NCBI GenBank assembly: GCA_002733135.1 | Contig: NVUJ01000007.1 | Coordinates: 1 to 36,643 of the forward strand | DNA: 36,643 bases | Direction of reading: 5' to 3' | Source: Cycloclasticus sp. | Lineage (GTDB): Bacteria; Pseudomonadota; Gammaproteobacteria; Methylococcales; Cycloclasticaceae | In this document: positions 26,860 through 35,432 of the stretch, one piece after another | Layout of the letters: every line of letters starts with the position of its first letter | Position numbering within the stretch: position 1 is the first letter of the stretch | Notes under the pieces: generated by a model | Seen by the model: the letters and a program-made list of their open reading frames with translations, nothing else | The model's database searches: none | What the model was told of the DNA's origin: nothing | Translations under genes and position numbers: made by a program

Positions 26860-27405
26860 TTAATCTAATGTTAAGCCTGTTTTGGCGAGAATTTTCGCCC
26901 CGCTGAGTAAACCGATTTGCCTGTCGATGATGTTGCCTTGCGGGTCAATAATAACGGAATAAGGTAACGCGCCAAGAAGATTGCCGTATTGCTTTGCTAA
27001 TTCGATACCATGAATGTCAGCGATAAGGTTGGGGTAATTCATGCCCATTTCCATAGCAAATTGGTCAACGGATACTTTATCGTCTATAGCAACGCCTATA
27101 AATTGCAAGTTTGATGAGCGATATTGGTTTTGTAGCTCAATAAATTCAGGGATTTCTTTACGGCAAGGTGTGCACCAAGTGGCCCAAAAGTTTAATACGA
27201 TATATTTCCCATCCCACTCTTTGATGTTGCGTTGTTGACCATGAAGGTCGGGTAACGAAAATTCAGGGCGCGGTGAAACAGCGCCTAAAGCTTGCTTGAT
27301 AGTTTGGGCGTGTGTAGATGTTGTTTGCTTTGTGTCAAAAAAACTCGCGCTGATGGCGGCAACGACTAAAACAAGGCCAATAAATAGATATGTATATTTA
27401 CTCAT
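26860..27405 (-). CDS. TlpA/ResA-family membrane-anchored thioredoxin
   Basis: Periplasmic thiol-disulfide protein of 181 residues. It has an uncleaved-looking N-terminal anchor (YLFIGLVLVVAAISA) and an AhpC/TSA-like thioredoxin fold with the active site WCTPC at 77-81 (LNFWATWCTPCRKEIPEF). PYSVIIDP supplies the cis-proline region. It probably receives electrons from the DsbD encoded just upstream, with which it overlaps by 4 bp. Clients could be cytochrome c haem ligation or copper-site assembly; this is not decided by sequence. Confidence 0.9.
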   Translation of the reverse strand: MSKYTYLFIGLVLVVAAISASFFDTKQTTSTHAQTIKQALGAVSPRPEFSLPDLHGQQRNIKEWDGKYIVLNFWATWCTPCRKEIPEFIELQNQYRSSNLQFIGVAIDDKVSVDQFAMEMGMNYPNLIADIHGIELAKQYGNLLGALPYSVIIDPQGNIIDRQIGLLSGAKILAKTGLTLD

Positions 27406-29270
27406 TGTTTGACGGCGTAAATTTGCTGCAAAAAAGCATCAGCGGGCATATAGCCAATTACTCTACGTTGTGAAACCTCACCTATATCGGGTTTAAAAAA
27501 CAAAATAGCAGGTGGGCCAATAAGTGAAAAAGATTTAAGCAGCGCTTTGTTTTCATCATCATTTTTCGTTACGTCTGCTTGTAATAACATGACGTTTTGT
27601 AAGGCAGATTGTACGTTAGGGTCAGAAAAGGTAAAGGCTTCCATTTCCTTGCAGGAAACGCACCAGTCAGCATAAAAATCGAGCATGACCAGCTGGTTAT
27701 TTTTTGTGGCGGTATTAAGTGACGCAGTTAATTCACTAAGCCCTTTTATGCGCTGAAAATTTAAGGCGTGTTGTTGAGTGCTGCTTTGTGGATTATTAAA
27801 GTTTGCTAACGGTTTAAAGGGGTTGGTTCCGCCAGATGCGGCGCCAACTATTAACATGATGCCGTAAATTAAGAAAATAAGCCCAAAGCCTTTAGATAAC
27901 TTTTGCCAACCTGTCGCGTTAGAGCCCAATTGATCAATAGCTTTTAGGTAAATTGCGCAGATGATGAGCAGGCCAGCCCAAAGAATAAGGGTTACTGCTG
28001 AAGGTAAAATGCGCTCCATTAACCAGATGGCAACGGCGAGTAACAAAACGCCGAAGAAGTATTTAATCGGTTCCATCCAATGCCCAGCTTTAGGCAATAT
28101 TTTGCCTGCCGAAGTGCCGATGATAACGAGAGGAATACCCGCGCCAATGCCGAGAGAAAACAGGGCAAAACCGCCTAAAACGGCATCGCCAGTCTGGCCG
28201 ATATAAATCAATACGCCAGCCAATGGTGCGGCAACGCATGGGCCAACGATTAAGGTAGATAAAACGCCCATAACGGCGCTACCCCATAAGGAGCCGTGTT
28301 TTTGGTGCTGCGATAATTTCGATAATTTACTTTGCAGGGTAGCGGGTAGCTGTAAGTCGTATAGTCCAAACATCGATAAGGCTAGCAATACGAAGATGCC
28401 GCTAAAGGCACTTAAAATCCAAGGGTTCTGAAAGGTTGCTTGTAAGTTGTCGCCAAACAACCCCGCTAAAATGCCAAACAAGGCGTAAGTAAAAGCCGAG
28501 GCAATCACATAACTCAGTGATAGATAAAATGCTTTTCGTGTTGATAGCTCTTTGCCGTGACCAATAATAATGCCAGATAAAATAGGTATCATTGGGAAAA
28601 CACAAGGCGTAAATGATAGCAGTAACCCGAAGCCTAGGAAGGTTAAACAGGTAATTAACAGGGTGCTGCTAATCAATGAATTCGCAATGTTATCTTGTTC
28701 GGAAATATCCGGTGTCATAGGGGTTTGTGAGACAGTAGTATTGTTCGAAGTAGTGGGTTTCAGAAATAGCGTGACGACTTTATTCATCGGTGGGTAACAA
28801 ACGCCAATATCAGCACAACCTTGAAAAGCAACATCAATTGTTATGTCGGTAGGTGCGCTAAGGGGTTTAGTTAGTGTTTGCATTAACGTGAGGTCGCCAT
28901 AATACACGAGGGTGTCGCCGAAGGTTTCATCGTTGTGAAGCTTCCCAGATGGAAAGTTGAGACGGGTTAGTTCAAGCGTTTTTGGCTTAATAAGTGTTGT
29001 TTTAACTTTGTCTTGATACAGGTAATAACCATCTGCAATACGCCAATGTAGAACGATTTGTTGTTCGTTGTTTACCTCAGCAAAAAAACTAAAGGCTTGC
29101 TCTGGCTCAAGTAATTGATTTGATGATGTAGGGTTGCCGCCAAATAAATCACTGAGTGCATCTATGGGGTTGGTGTTTATTAGGTTGTCATCCTGTGTTG
29201 CATAGCTCGCCTGAGATACAAAAAGTAGGCAGAGGCTGATAAGCAAAGTGTGAATTAGAGTTTTGTACAT
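27402..29270 (-). CDS. dsbD: Thiol:disulfide interchange protein DsbD
   Basis: Moves electrons from cytoplasmic thioredoxin across the inner membrane to periplasmic thiol proteins. The 622 residues have a signal peptide (about 1-24), an N-terminal alpha domain with Cys152 and Cys158 (GCADIGVCYPP), an eight-helix core with Cys223 (TPCVFPM) and Cys345 (GPCVAAPLAG), and a C-terminal thioredoxin domain with WCVSC at 536-540. All three cysteine pairs are intact. It overlaps the downstream TlpA-like gene by 4 bp, a likely donor-acceptor pair. Confidence 0.96.
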   Translation of the reverse strand: MYKTLIHTLLISLCLLFVSQASYATQDDNLINTNPIDALSDLFGGNPTSSNQLLEPEQAFSFFAEVNNEQQIVLHWRIADGYYLYQDKVKTTLIKPKTLELTRLNFPSGKLHNDETFGDTLVYYGDLTLMQTLTKPLSAPTDITIDVAFQGCADIGVCYPPMNKVVTLFLKPTTSNNTTVSQTPMTPDISEQDNIANSLISSTLLITCLTFLGFGLLLSFTPCVFPMIPILSGIIIGHGKELSTRKAFYLSLSYVIASAFTYALFGILAGLFGDNLQATFQNPWILSAFSGIFVLLALSMFGLYDLQLPATLQSKLSKLSQHQKHGSLWGSAVMGVLSTLIVGPCVAAPLAGVLIYIGQTGDAVLGGFALFSLGIGAGIPLVIIGTSAGKILPKAGHWMEPIKYFFGVLLLAVAIWLMERILPSAVTLILWAGLLIICAIYLKAIDQLGSNATGWQKLSKGFGLIFLIYGIMLIVGAASGGTNPFKPLANFNNPQSSTQQHALNFQRIKGLSELTASLNTATKNNQLVMLDFYADWCVSCKEMEAFTFSDPNVQSALQNVMLLQADVTKNDDENKALLKSFSLIGPPAILFFKPDIGEVSQRRVIGYMPADAFLQQIYAVKQ

Positions 29271-29320
29271 AGTTAAATTTTGAGTGATATTCGTTATCAG
29301 CTCGTTGCAGGTAATGGGAC

Positions 29321-29337
29321 ATTATACCCAAAGGGCC
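29321..29337 (-). promoter_or_regulatory. Candidate dsbD promoter with CCCTTTGGG element
   Basis: On the minus strand GGCCCTTTGGGTATAAT has a perfect -10 (29326-29321), about 50 bp before the dsbD start and directly behind the CCCTTTGGG inverted repeat. The 15-base core is identical to that in front of mpl. The -35 is weak (TTATTA). Confidence 0.5.
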
Positions 29338-29431
29338 GATGAATAATAAGACCCAGGATGGTGGTCTAATCTTTCTTTTTAATGGGTAAGCACTTTTTAC
29401 AATACTCATAATCCTGTGTAAGCTGTTTACT

Positions 29432-29923
29432 ATGAATCCATTTTCTTTTTTTCTGTTGCTGTTAATTGTTGTTCCAGTCGTTGAAATCTATTTTTTAATT
29501 CAAGTAGGTAGTGCTATCGGGGCTCTTCCAACGGTGATATTAATTGTATTTACAGCCTTGCTTGGGGCTTATTTATTTAGGCTTCAAGGGTTGTCAACTG
29601 TACAGCGAATTCAAGCGAGCTTGTCGCGCAGTGAAATACCTGCTGTGGAGATGATAGAGGGGGCGATGCTTTTGGTGAGTGGCGCATTATTACTGACACC
29701 GGGTTTCGTGACCGATATAGTTGGCTTTGCATGTTTAATACCACTATTAAGACGAAAATTTGCTTTATCAATTTTAGAAAGCCAGCTTATTAATACGTCT
29801 TCATTTCAAGGCGGCAGCCCTTTTCAGCAATCAAATACTGATAGTAGTAATGGTGATATTATTGAAGGTGAGTTTAAGCGTGACGATGAAGATATTAGCA
29901 GCTTAGAAGATAAAGAAAAATAA
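29432..29923 (+). CDS. fxsA: FxsA family membrane protein
   Basis: Inner-membrane protein of 163 residues. E. coli FxsA relieves phage T7 exclusion by the F plasmid, while its normal role is unknown. The first 110 residues show the family pattern: hydrophobic segments FFLLLLIVVPVVEIYFLIQ and TVILIVFTALLGAYLF, then MIEGAMLLVSGALLLTPGFVTDIVGF. The C-terminal tail is acidic and cytoplasmic. It is divergent from dsbD across 160 bp and ends 2 bp from the convergent monooxygenase gene. No clear ribosome site. Confidence 0.93.
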   Translation: MNPFSFFLLLLIVVPVVEIYFLIQVGSAIGALPTVILIVFTALLGAYLFRLQGLSTVQRIQASLSRSEIPAVEMIEGAMLLVSGALLLTPGFVTDIVGFACLIPLLRRKFALSILESQLINTSSFQGGSPFQQSNTDSSNGDIIEGEFKRDDEDISSLEDKEK

Positions 29924-29925
29924 TT

Positions 29926-30228
29926 CTAAAGAACCACCTCAAAGCCTTCAAAATTAGGGTGTCCTAAGTATAAACCTTTAGTTTGCCCTGCCTGCGCGTG
30001 GACTTGTTTGAAAGCATCCGAGTGCGTCCAATCGTCAAAAGCATCTTTATCTTCCCAAACAGTGTGCGAAGCAAATAAGGTGTGGTCATCTAGTGTTGGT
30101 CCGCGCAGTAAGTTGAATGTGTTAAAACCGGGTACATCGCTTAATCGAGACTCGCGTTTACGCCAAACGTTTTCAAAGTCGCTTTCTTTGCCTAGGGTTA
30201 CTTTAAAACGGTTCATGGCGATAAACAT
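29926..30228 (-). CDS. IsdG-type / ABM-domain haem-degrading monooxygenase
   Basis: Small dimeric alpha/beta ferredoxin-like protein of 100 residues. The residues that form the IsdG catalytic triad occur at the matching places: Asn6 (AMNRFKV), Trp67 (DDWTHS) and His77 (QVHAQ). PGFNTFNLLRG and HPNFEGFEVVL are typical of the HmoA/IsdG branch. This supports haem binding or degradation rather than antibiotic synthesis, though activity is inferred. AAGGAA lies before the ATG. It is the last gene after a nitroreductase and an MFS transporter on the same strand, 9 bp after the transporter. Confidence 0.82.
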   Translation of the reverse strand: MFIAMNRFKVTLGKESDFENVWRKRESRLSDVPGFNTFNLLRGPTLDDHTLFASHTVWEDKDAFDDWTHSDAFKQVHAQAGQTKGLYLGHPNFEGFEVVL

Positions 30229-30237
30229 ACAAATTCC

Positions 30238-31416
30238 TTATTTGAATAATGGGTTTTTGACCTTCAACGGATGCAGAGCATAAATTCCGTATAAAGGCCC
30301 AACGGTCATTAATGATACGGCAATAGCGAGGCTGAAGCTCGTCATTAAAAATTCGAATACGTGCAGGCTAACGATGGTTAGCGAAAAGCCGATGCATATA
30401 ACAAGTGTAACGGCTGATCCAACTATTTCGGGCGGTGCGGTTCTGGCATTTAGGGTGGAAAACTGGGGCGAGTCTCCGGCCACGGTAATGCCCCAAATAC
30501 AGAGATATAAAAGAAATAACTCGGTTGGTGTGGACAGCATCAAAGGGAAAATCAAGCAGCAGATACAGGAGGTGGCGAGTTGATAGAAAGCGACGGGCGC
30601 GCTTCCGCGTTTTAACGATAGTATACCACCGGCCGAACAACCGATACTGCCCGATGCAATGATGGCGAAGCTCCATAAAGCGACGTTTAGATCGGCGCCT
30701 GTTTGGCTGTTGTATGCGGATAGAATAATGGGTATAAATGCCCAGAATGTATACAGTTCCCACATGTGGCCGAAGTAACCTGAAGAGGAGGCTTTGAAAT
30801 CTTTCAATTTAAAAATATTAAGCAACCCGCGACCCTCATGGTGTGGTGTACGTTGTGCGCTGGACTTCTCTGGTATAACAAACCCAACCAACAGGCCACC
30901 AATAAGTGCTAGTACAGAAGAGCTAATAACGACGGTCTGCCAGTTTAACGCAAAGTCGAGGCCATTTAACAAGTGGGGAAATGCCGTGCCGATGACTAAG
31001 GCCGCCAAAATATGCCCCAATGCACTGCCCAAATCTTTTTTACACCATAACGCGGCAATTTTAACGGCAATGGGGTAAATGCCCGCTAAGAAAAAGCCCG
31101 TTAAACAACGAGAAATAATTAAGGTGCTGGTATCGAGCGGTGCGATAACAATAAGGCAGTTGAAAAAGCTGCCTAATAAGCTTGATAGCAGAAAAACACG
31201 CCCGGCAGGAAAACGGTCGGCAATATTGAATGCAGAAAAAAACAGCGTGCCAATAATAAAGCCCAATTGCACGGCGGAGGTAATATCAGACACGTCAAAG
31301 TCAGCGTCGGGCATTGCAATCAACAAGTCTTTTAATATGGCGTTTCCAGAAAACCACAGCGATGAACCACAAAAAGCCGAAAAAATAAGAATCGATAAAA
31401 CAGGCGTTTTACTCAT
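30238..31416 (-). CDS. MFS transporter
   Basis: Inner-membrane secondary transporter of 392 residues with about 12 hydrophobic segments, the normal MFS length. MFS-type loops are seen (FNIADRFPAGR between helices 2 and 3; SLKRGSAPVAF in the middle). The N-terminal FCGSSLWFSGNAIL and RCLTGFFLAGIYPIAVK resemble the nitrate/cyanate-like branch, but the substrate cannot be named. It lies between nitroreductase (8 bp upstream) and the IsdG-like gene (9 bp downstream), so it may move a compound those enzymes handle. The GC content is slightly above its surroundings. Confidence 0.85.
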   Translation of the reverse strand: MSKTPVLSILIFSAFCGSSLWFSGNAILKDLLIAMPDADFDVSDITSAVQLGFIIGTLFFSAFNIADRFPAGRVFLLSSLLGSFFNCLIVIAPLDTSTLIISRCLTGFFLAGIYPIAVKIAALWCKKDLGSALGHILAALVIGTAFPHLLNGLDFALNWQTVVISSSVLALIGGLLVGFVIPEKSSAQRTPHHEGRGLLNIFKLKDFKASSSGYFGHMWELYTFWAFIPIILSAYNSQTGADLNVALWSFAIIASGSIGCSAGGILSLKRGSAPVAFYQLATSCICCLIFPLMLSTPTELFLLYLCIWGITVAGDSPQFSTLNARTAPPEIVGSAVTLVICIGFSLTIVSLHVFEFLMTSFSLAIAVSLMTVGPLYGIYALHPLKVKNPLFK

Positions 31417-31424
31417 GAGGCGCT

Positions 31425-32009
31425 TTATCGAATACCTGCTTGCCAGATGTCATCTAACGCTTTACGTGCCGAAGGCTTTTCTTTTTCTTGCAACGCGCTA
31501 GGTAGTGATTCAACGGTGTCAGCTTCGCCCAATGCGAAACCACAAATAATGTCGTAGTCAGCAGGTGACATATTGAGTGTTGTATATATATTAGTGTAAT
31601 CAATGCCGCCAATGCCGTGCGTGTGCAGACCGTTCAAGTTGGCTTGTAAGGTGAGGCTCATCCAAGCAGCTCCACAATCAAACTTTGCTTTGTTATTGTC
31701 TGTGCCGTTATGGGCAAAGGTTTTTTTAGCAAAAATAAAACCGATTAAGCCAGCGTTCTTTGCCCAAACTTGGTTGGACTCATTGAGTAAGCTAAGGAAT
31801 ATATCGAAGTTTTTTTCATTGGAAGATGTAACAAACAGCCAAGGCTGTTCGTTAAAGCACGAAGGTGCCCAGCGTGCGGCATCAAAAATAGTGTTGATAG
31901 TTTGCGGTGAAATATTTGCCTTTTTAAAGGCGCAAGGAGACCAGCGTTGATGAAACAGTCCATTAACCTCAGGTAGTGGGTTACGGTTACTAAAATCGGT
32001 ATGGTTCAT
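31425..32009 (-). CDS. Nitroreductase family FMN protein
   Basis: FMN-dependent NAD(P)H oxidoreductase of 194 residues. FHQRWSPCAFKKANIS is the N-terminal FMN-phosphate segment, DAARWAPSCFNEQPWLFV is the family core, and GIGGIDYTNI and CGFALGEAD supply the C-terminal contacts. Substrate is unknown; such enzymes reduce quinones, nitro compounds or flavins. It heads a three-gene set with MFS and IsdG-like proteins, divergent from the phasin gene. Confidence 0.9.
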   Translation of the reverse strand: MNHTDFSNRNPLPEVNGLFHQRWSPCAFKKANISPQTINTIFDAARWAPSCFNEQPWLFVTSSNEKNFDIFLSLLNESNQVWAKNAGLIGFIFAKKTFAHNGTDNNKAKFDCGAAWMSLTLQANLNGLHTHGIGGIDYTNIYTTLNMSPADYDIICGFALGEADTVESLPSALQEKEKPSARKALDDIWQAGIR

Positions 32010-32089
32010 ATTGTTATCTCTAGTGGGGCGTATTTAATAGGTTATGTGTGCCCTATAAATATAGCAAGAAAGTTTTTTTAGAATAAATA

Positions 32090-32117
32090 TTGCGCCGCAA
32101 TAAAAACTGTGTATAAT
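32090..32117 (+). promoter_or_regulatory. Sigma-70 promoter of the phasin gene
   Basis: TTGCGC (32090-32095), a 16-bp spacer and a perfect TATAAT (32112-32117) lie about 40 bp before the phasin start. Confidence 0.65.
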
Positions 32118-32157
32118 GCGCTGCAACAAAACATTAAATTAACCAAAAGGAAATATC

Positions 32158-32508
32158 ATGTTAAAAAATCTAGACGTATTATTAGCTCCTGCTAAAAAAT
32201 TAGCTGAACTAAACAAAGTACAAATCGAAAAAGCAATTGCTACACAACAAGCTGCTGCTAAAGAATATGTTGCTTTAACAGAAGCACGTATCAAAGCTGC
32301 TACAGCTATTAAAGATATCGTGGGCTTAAACACTTTCGTTAAAGAGCAAGTTGAATTAGCTAAAAGCGGTTTTGAAAAAGTACAAGCTGATAGCAAAGCA
32401 TTAGTTGAAGACGCTAAAGCTTACAACGAAGAAGTGATTAAACTTGTTCAAGAAGGCAACAAAGTAGTGACTAAAGAAGTAAAAGCAACAGTTAAAAAAG
32501 CAGCTTAA
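32158..32508 (+). CDS. Phasin family protein
   Basis: Helical, Lys/Ala/Glu-rich protein of 116 residues with no signal peptide. It has the phasin pattern: a repeated amphipathic coil with LAELNKVQIEKAIATQQ, AAKEYVALTEARIKAA and FVKEQVELAKSGFEKV. Phasins coat polyhydroxyalkanoate granules, but no PHA synthase is in this window. Small phasin-like proteins may also act as general surface-active or stress proteins. It has AAGGAAA before the ATG, its own good promoter and a terminator, so it is monocistronic and probably well expressed; the codons are simple and AT-rich. Confidence 0.85.
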   Translation: MLKNLDVLLAPAKKLAELNKVQIEKAIATQQAAAKEYVALTEARIKAATAIKDIVGLNTFVKEQVELAKSGFEKVQADSKALVEDAKAYNEEVIKLVQEGNKVVTKEVKATVKKAA

Positions 32509-32575
32509 AGCCGAACCAAACGGGTTTACCGTGTGAGTGAGACTTATCCTCGTAGAGGGTGATTTGCACTGTTCT

Positions 32576-32608
32576 AAAAAGCCGCTACCTTTTGGCCGCG
32601 GCTTTTTT
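32576..32608. terminator. Bidirectional terminator between phasin and ABC operon
   Basis: AAAAAGCCGC (32576-32585) and GCGGCTTTTT (32598-32607) form a 10-bp stem with a 12-nt loop and a T-run. A-run and T-run flanks serve both the phasin gene (plus) and the ABC transporter operon (minus). Confidence 0.88.
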
Positions 32609-32629
32609 ATGTCTGATGTTTTTACTTAA

Positions 32630-33367
32630 TTAGATGAGAGGTGAAAGGTGTTGATGTGCGTTTTTTAATTGCTCCTTAAATGCACTGATCATTTCAGTGG
32701 TTCGTTCAGCTCTTGGCGTATCCACATGTATTTCATCAATCACCGAGCTGGGTGACTCGGATAAAAATAAAATCTTGTCAGCCATCTCAATAGCTTCGTT
32801 TAAGTCATGAGTAACGAAGATAACGCTTCTCGGTTCTGCTTGCCATAAGTCCAATAGAAGCGTTCGTGCTTTCCTTGCGGTAGGCTGGTCGAGCGATACG
32901 AAAGGTTCGTCCATCAATAAGATATCACTAGCCACTGAAAAAGCACGGGCCAGCGCAACACGACGCTGCATACCGAGTGATAAGTGATGCGGATAGGTGT
33001 TGAGGCTATTGCTTAAGCCGAGGTTATCTAGCAGTTTATCGATGGTTGCTAATGGGGTGTCGTTCTCATTAGCTAATTGAATGTTCTCCAATACGGTTCG
33101 CCAAGGCAATAATCGAGGGGATTGAAAAACATAAGACGCTTTTATTTCCTTCTTACTATCATCCATTTTGATACTGCCGTCGAAATCAGAATCAAGACCG
33201 GCAATCATGCTCAGTAAGGTTGTTTTGCCGCAGCCGGATGGGCCAACAATACAAACAAATTCATTGTTGCTTAGCTCGAACTGTAAACCTTTAATGGCCG
33301 TGAAGGTTTCTTCGCTATCTATGTTGGCAAATGTTTTTGTTTTTATATCAACGGTGAGTCGGTTCAT
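32630..33367 (-). CDS. ABC transporter ATPase (NitT/TauT/SsuB type)
   Basis: Cytoplasmic ATP-binding subunit of 245 residues. Motifs are intact: Walker A GPSGCGKT at 42-49, Q-loop VFQSPRLLPW, signature LSLGMQRRVALARAF, Walker B ILLMDEPFVSLD and switch FVTHDLNEA. The RLLPW form after the Q-loop is typical of nitrate/taurine/sulfonate-type importers. It follows the permease by 6 bp; with the binding protein it forms a complete importer. The substrate cannot be read from the ATPase. Confidence 0.93.
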   Translation of the reverse strand: MNRLTVDIKTKTFANIDSEETFTAIKGLQFELSNNEFVCIVGPSGCGKTTLLSMIAGLDSDFDGSIKMDDSKKEIKASYVFQSPRLLPWRTVLENIQLANENDTPLATIDKLLDNLGLSNSLNTYPHHLSLGMQRRVALARAFSVASDILLMDEPFVSLDQPTARKARTLLLDLWQAEPRSVIFVTHDLNEAIEMADKILFLSESPSSVIDEIHVDTPRAERTTEMISAFKEQLKNAHQHLSPLI

Positions 33368-33373
33368 TTGACG

Positions 33374-34117
33374 TTATTTCCAGCGTTGAGCTTGTCTGTC
33401 TAAGGGTTTTAATATCGTTGTTTCAATTAGCTGAATAACAATAATAAATGAAACGGTGTACGCCAAAATACTGGTGATATCAAATAACTGGAAGAAGAGG
33501 TGAATTTGGTATCCCATGCCGTCGCTTCTGCCGAGTAACTCAACTACAAGAACAATTTTCCAAATTAGTGCCAGCCCCGTTCTAGCAGAGGCCATAACGT
33601 ATGGGTACAGTTGCGGCATGATGACGTGCCATAGGGTTTTAAAGCGTCCAAACCGATATGCTTTTGCCATGTCTATTAACTCCTCATCGAGGTTTCTGGC
33701 GCCTTCGCGAATCGTAACGATGACGTTGGGAAGCTTGTTGATGACGACGGCAAAAATAGCCGCTGTTTCGATCAAGCCAAACCAGATGTAACACAAGATA
33801 ATGGTGACCAATGCGGGCACATTCAGCAAAATAATGAGCCAGCTATCGAAAAACACATTGGTTTTTTTATGGCGTCCAAGTATCAAGCCCATAGCTATGC
33901 CTAATAACATGGCCAGTACAAAGCTAATGGTCAGTCTATATAGGGTGATGCCTAGGTGGTGAGGCAGTTCGCCGCTACTGATGGCAGCCATTAAGGTGTT
34001 GAATACTAAGAGAGGTGTGGGCAGAACAATTGAATCAACTAATAAGGCGGCTAGGTGCCATATTATAAGTAACAGCCCAAGCGATAGAGTTGAATTGATA
34101 AAAGAAGAACGTGGCAT
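33374..34117 (-). CDS. ABC transporter permease (NitT/TauT type)
   Basis: Inner-membrane permease of 247 residues with about six hydrophobic segments. The EAA-type cytoplasmic loop reads EELIDMAKAYRFGRFKTLWH followed by VIMPQLYPYVMAS, the contact to the ATPase. LALIWKIVLVVELLG matches SsuC/TauC-like permeases. It lies 25 bp after the binding-protein gene and 6 bp before the ATPase. Substrate is unknown. Confidence 0.93.
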   Translation of the reverse strand: MPRSSFINSTLSLGLLLIIWHLAALLVDSIVLPTPLLVFNTLMAAISSGELPHHLGITLYRLTISFVLAMLLGIAMGLILGRHKKTNVFFDSWLIILLNVPALVTIILCYIWFGLIETAAIFAVVINKLPNVIVTIREGARNLDEELIDMAKAYRFGRFKTLWHVIMPQLYPYVMASARTGLALIWKIVLVVELLGRSDGMGYQIHLFFQLFDITSILAYTVSFIIVIQLIETTILKPLDRQAQRWK

Positions 34118-34142
34118 TTATAAGTAAGGTATCAAGGTCGCG

Positions 34143-35132
34143 TTAATCGCGGTTAATAGTCCAAAAAATATTGGGGTTAAGTTGTTTGACTGAGCCAACT
34201 AATTTGGCGCCGCCTGTTTTAGCAAGTATGGAGTATATGTCAGCGATGGCCTGTTTGTCTTGTTCTGTGAAGTTGATGATGCGACCTGCACAATAACTGC
34301 TGCGCAGTAATTGTTGGGTGGTTGGGTCGGTACTGCGAGTTAGTGGCAAAATGGCATTCCAATGCGCATCTGACGTACACAAAAGATTGGTTGCTTCGCG
34401 GCTAGCAGTAAAAAAACTATGCAAGCTATCTGCGTTGTCATTGCCCCATTGTTCCCGGAATACATAACCGAGTATTGGGATAGTTTTGTTAGTGCCTAAC
34501 TGAGAAATGATGTCGTGTGTATCGGTAATTTTTCGATAGCCTTTGGCCTCTAGTCGGGCACTGTAATGCCAAAAATTAATCAAGGCGTCTAATTCGCCGC
34601 GTTCTAGTAAATTATTTAGTAAGGGTGGTGCGCCAAAAACTTTCTCAACGTCGGTGTCAAAATTAATACCGTTTTCTATACCAAGCGCACGTAGGAGCAG
34701 CCAGTTTTTATCTAATGCGCCGCCAGCGATGCCCAGTTTTTTTCCAGTCAGGTCATATATGGTTCTAATAGCTGATGACTCTGGCACCATAATGGCACCT
34801 GCAGAACTAGAATATGGTGAGAATTGGTAATTTGAAGAAAGCCCGCGTTGCCTAGCAACCCAAGTCCAATCAGACACAATAATATCAACAGCATTTGCTT
34901 GCAGGGCAATTTTGCCAGCTTGAGTGCTTGCAAGGTGTTGAATTGTTAGGTCAAAACCATGCTTCTTATCAAGGTCATTTTTTTTAATGGTTTCTAGTGT
35001 CCAATTAACGGTGCCAAACTTCAAAACAGATAGTTTAATGGGCGTGTTACTTGCAGCGATACTAGCTGTGAGATACAACAAGCCAGTAGCTAAAAAAGTT
35101 AAAGTTAAGAAGGTTTTAATCAATGACGACAT
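34143..35132 (-). CDS. ABC transporter periplasmic binding protein (NitT/TauT type)
   Basis: Secreted binding protein of 329 residues with a Sec signal (FLTLTFLATGLLYLTASIAA). The fold follows the NMT1/SsuA-like pattern: KFGTVNWTLETIKKN, VDIIVSDWTWVARQR, LTGKKLGIAGGALDKNW and GELDALINFWHYSARLEAKG. This suggests small anionic or heteroaromatic substrates, but the ligand is not identifiable. It is first in a three-gene import operon divergent from moaA across 300 bp. A -10-like TATAGT is at 35159-35154. Confidence 0.9.
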   Translation of the reverse strand: MSSLIKTFLTLTFLATGLLYLTASIAASNTPIKLSVLKFGTVNWTLETIKKNDLDKKHGFDLTIQHLASTQAGKIALQANAVDIIVSDWTWVARQRGLSSNYQFSPYSSSAGAIMVPESSAIRTIYDLTGKKLGIAGGALDKNWLLLRALGIENGINFDTDVEKVFGAPPLLNNLLERGELDALINFWHYSARLEAKGYRKITDTHDIISQLGTNKTIPILGYVFREQWGNDNADSLHSFFTASREATNLLCTSDAHWNAILPLTRSTDPTTQQLLRSSYCAGRIINFTEQDKQAIADIYSILAKTGGAKLVGSVKQLNPNIFWTINRD

Positions 35133-35432
35133 AATAATTTAGATTTGATAGTGACTATATTGAATAGTGAGCTTATCTTAAATGAAATGAAGAGAAGATG
35201 AATAGAAAACGAACTGTTAATATGTAAACGCAGAAGAATAAATAAAGGTCGGTTTATTAACAAATGATTGACCTGTAAATTTACTTTGCGGTAAGGTATG
35301 TTAAAGAATAAAACAAAGCTGTAAGTTGTTAATAGTAATGAGAATTATTATTTTTTGATAATCATTCTTATAAACTGAATAAGCAATTGAAAACCCAGCT
35401 ATTTAATTTACTAGGAGCATTAATAAAGCTGT
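35133..35432. other. AT-rich divergent intergenic region with Fur-like sites
   Basis: This 300-bp gap separates the ABC operon from moaA. It contains a candidate TATAGT -10 for the transporter (35154-35159), two Fur-box-like repeats (35339-35370) and a TATAAA (35369-35374) that could be the moaA -10. No open frame or RNA gene was recognised. Confidence 0.6.
35339..35370 (+). promoter_or_regulatory. Two tandem Fur-box-like sites upstream of moaA
   Basis: TGAGAATTATTATTT (35339-35353) and TGATAATCATTCTTA (35356-35370) match 11 and 12 of the 14 defined bases of the 7-1-7 Fur repeat TGATAATnATTATCA. The second overlaps the TATAAA at 35369, the position for iron-dependent repression of moaA and the genes behind it. 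AT-richness raises the chance background. Confidence 0.55.
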
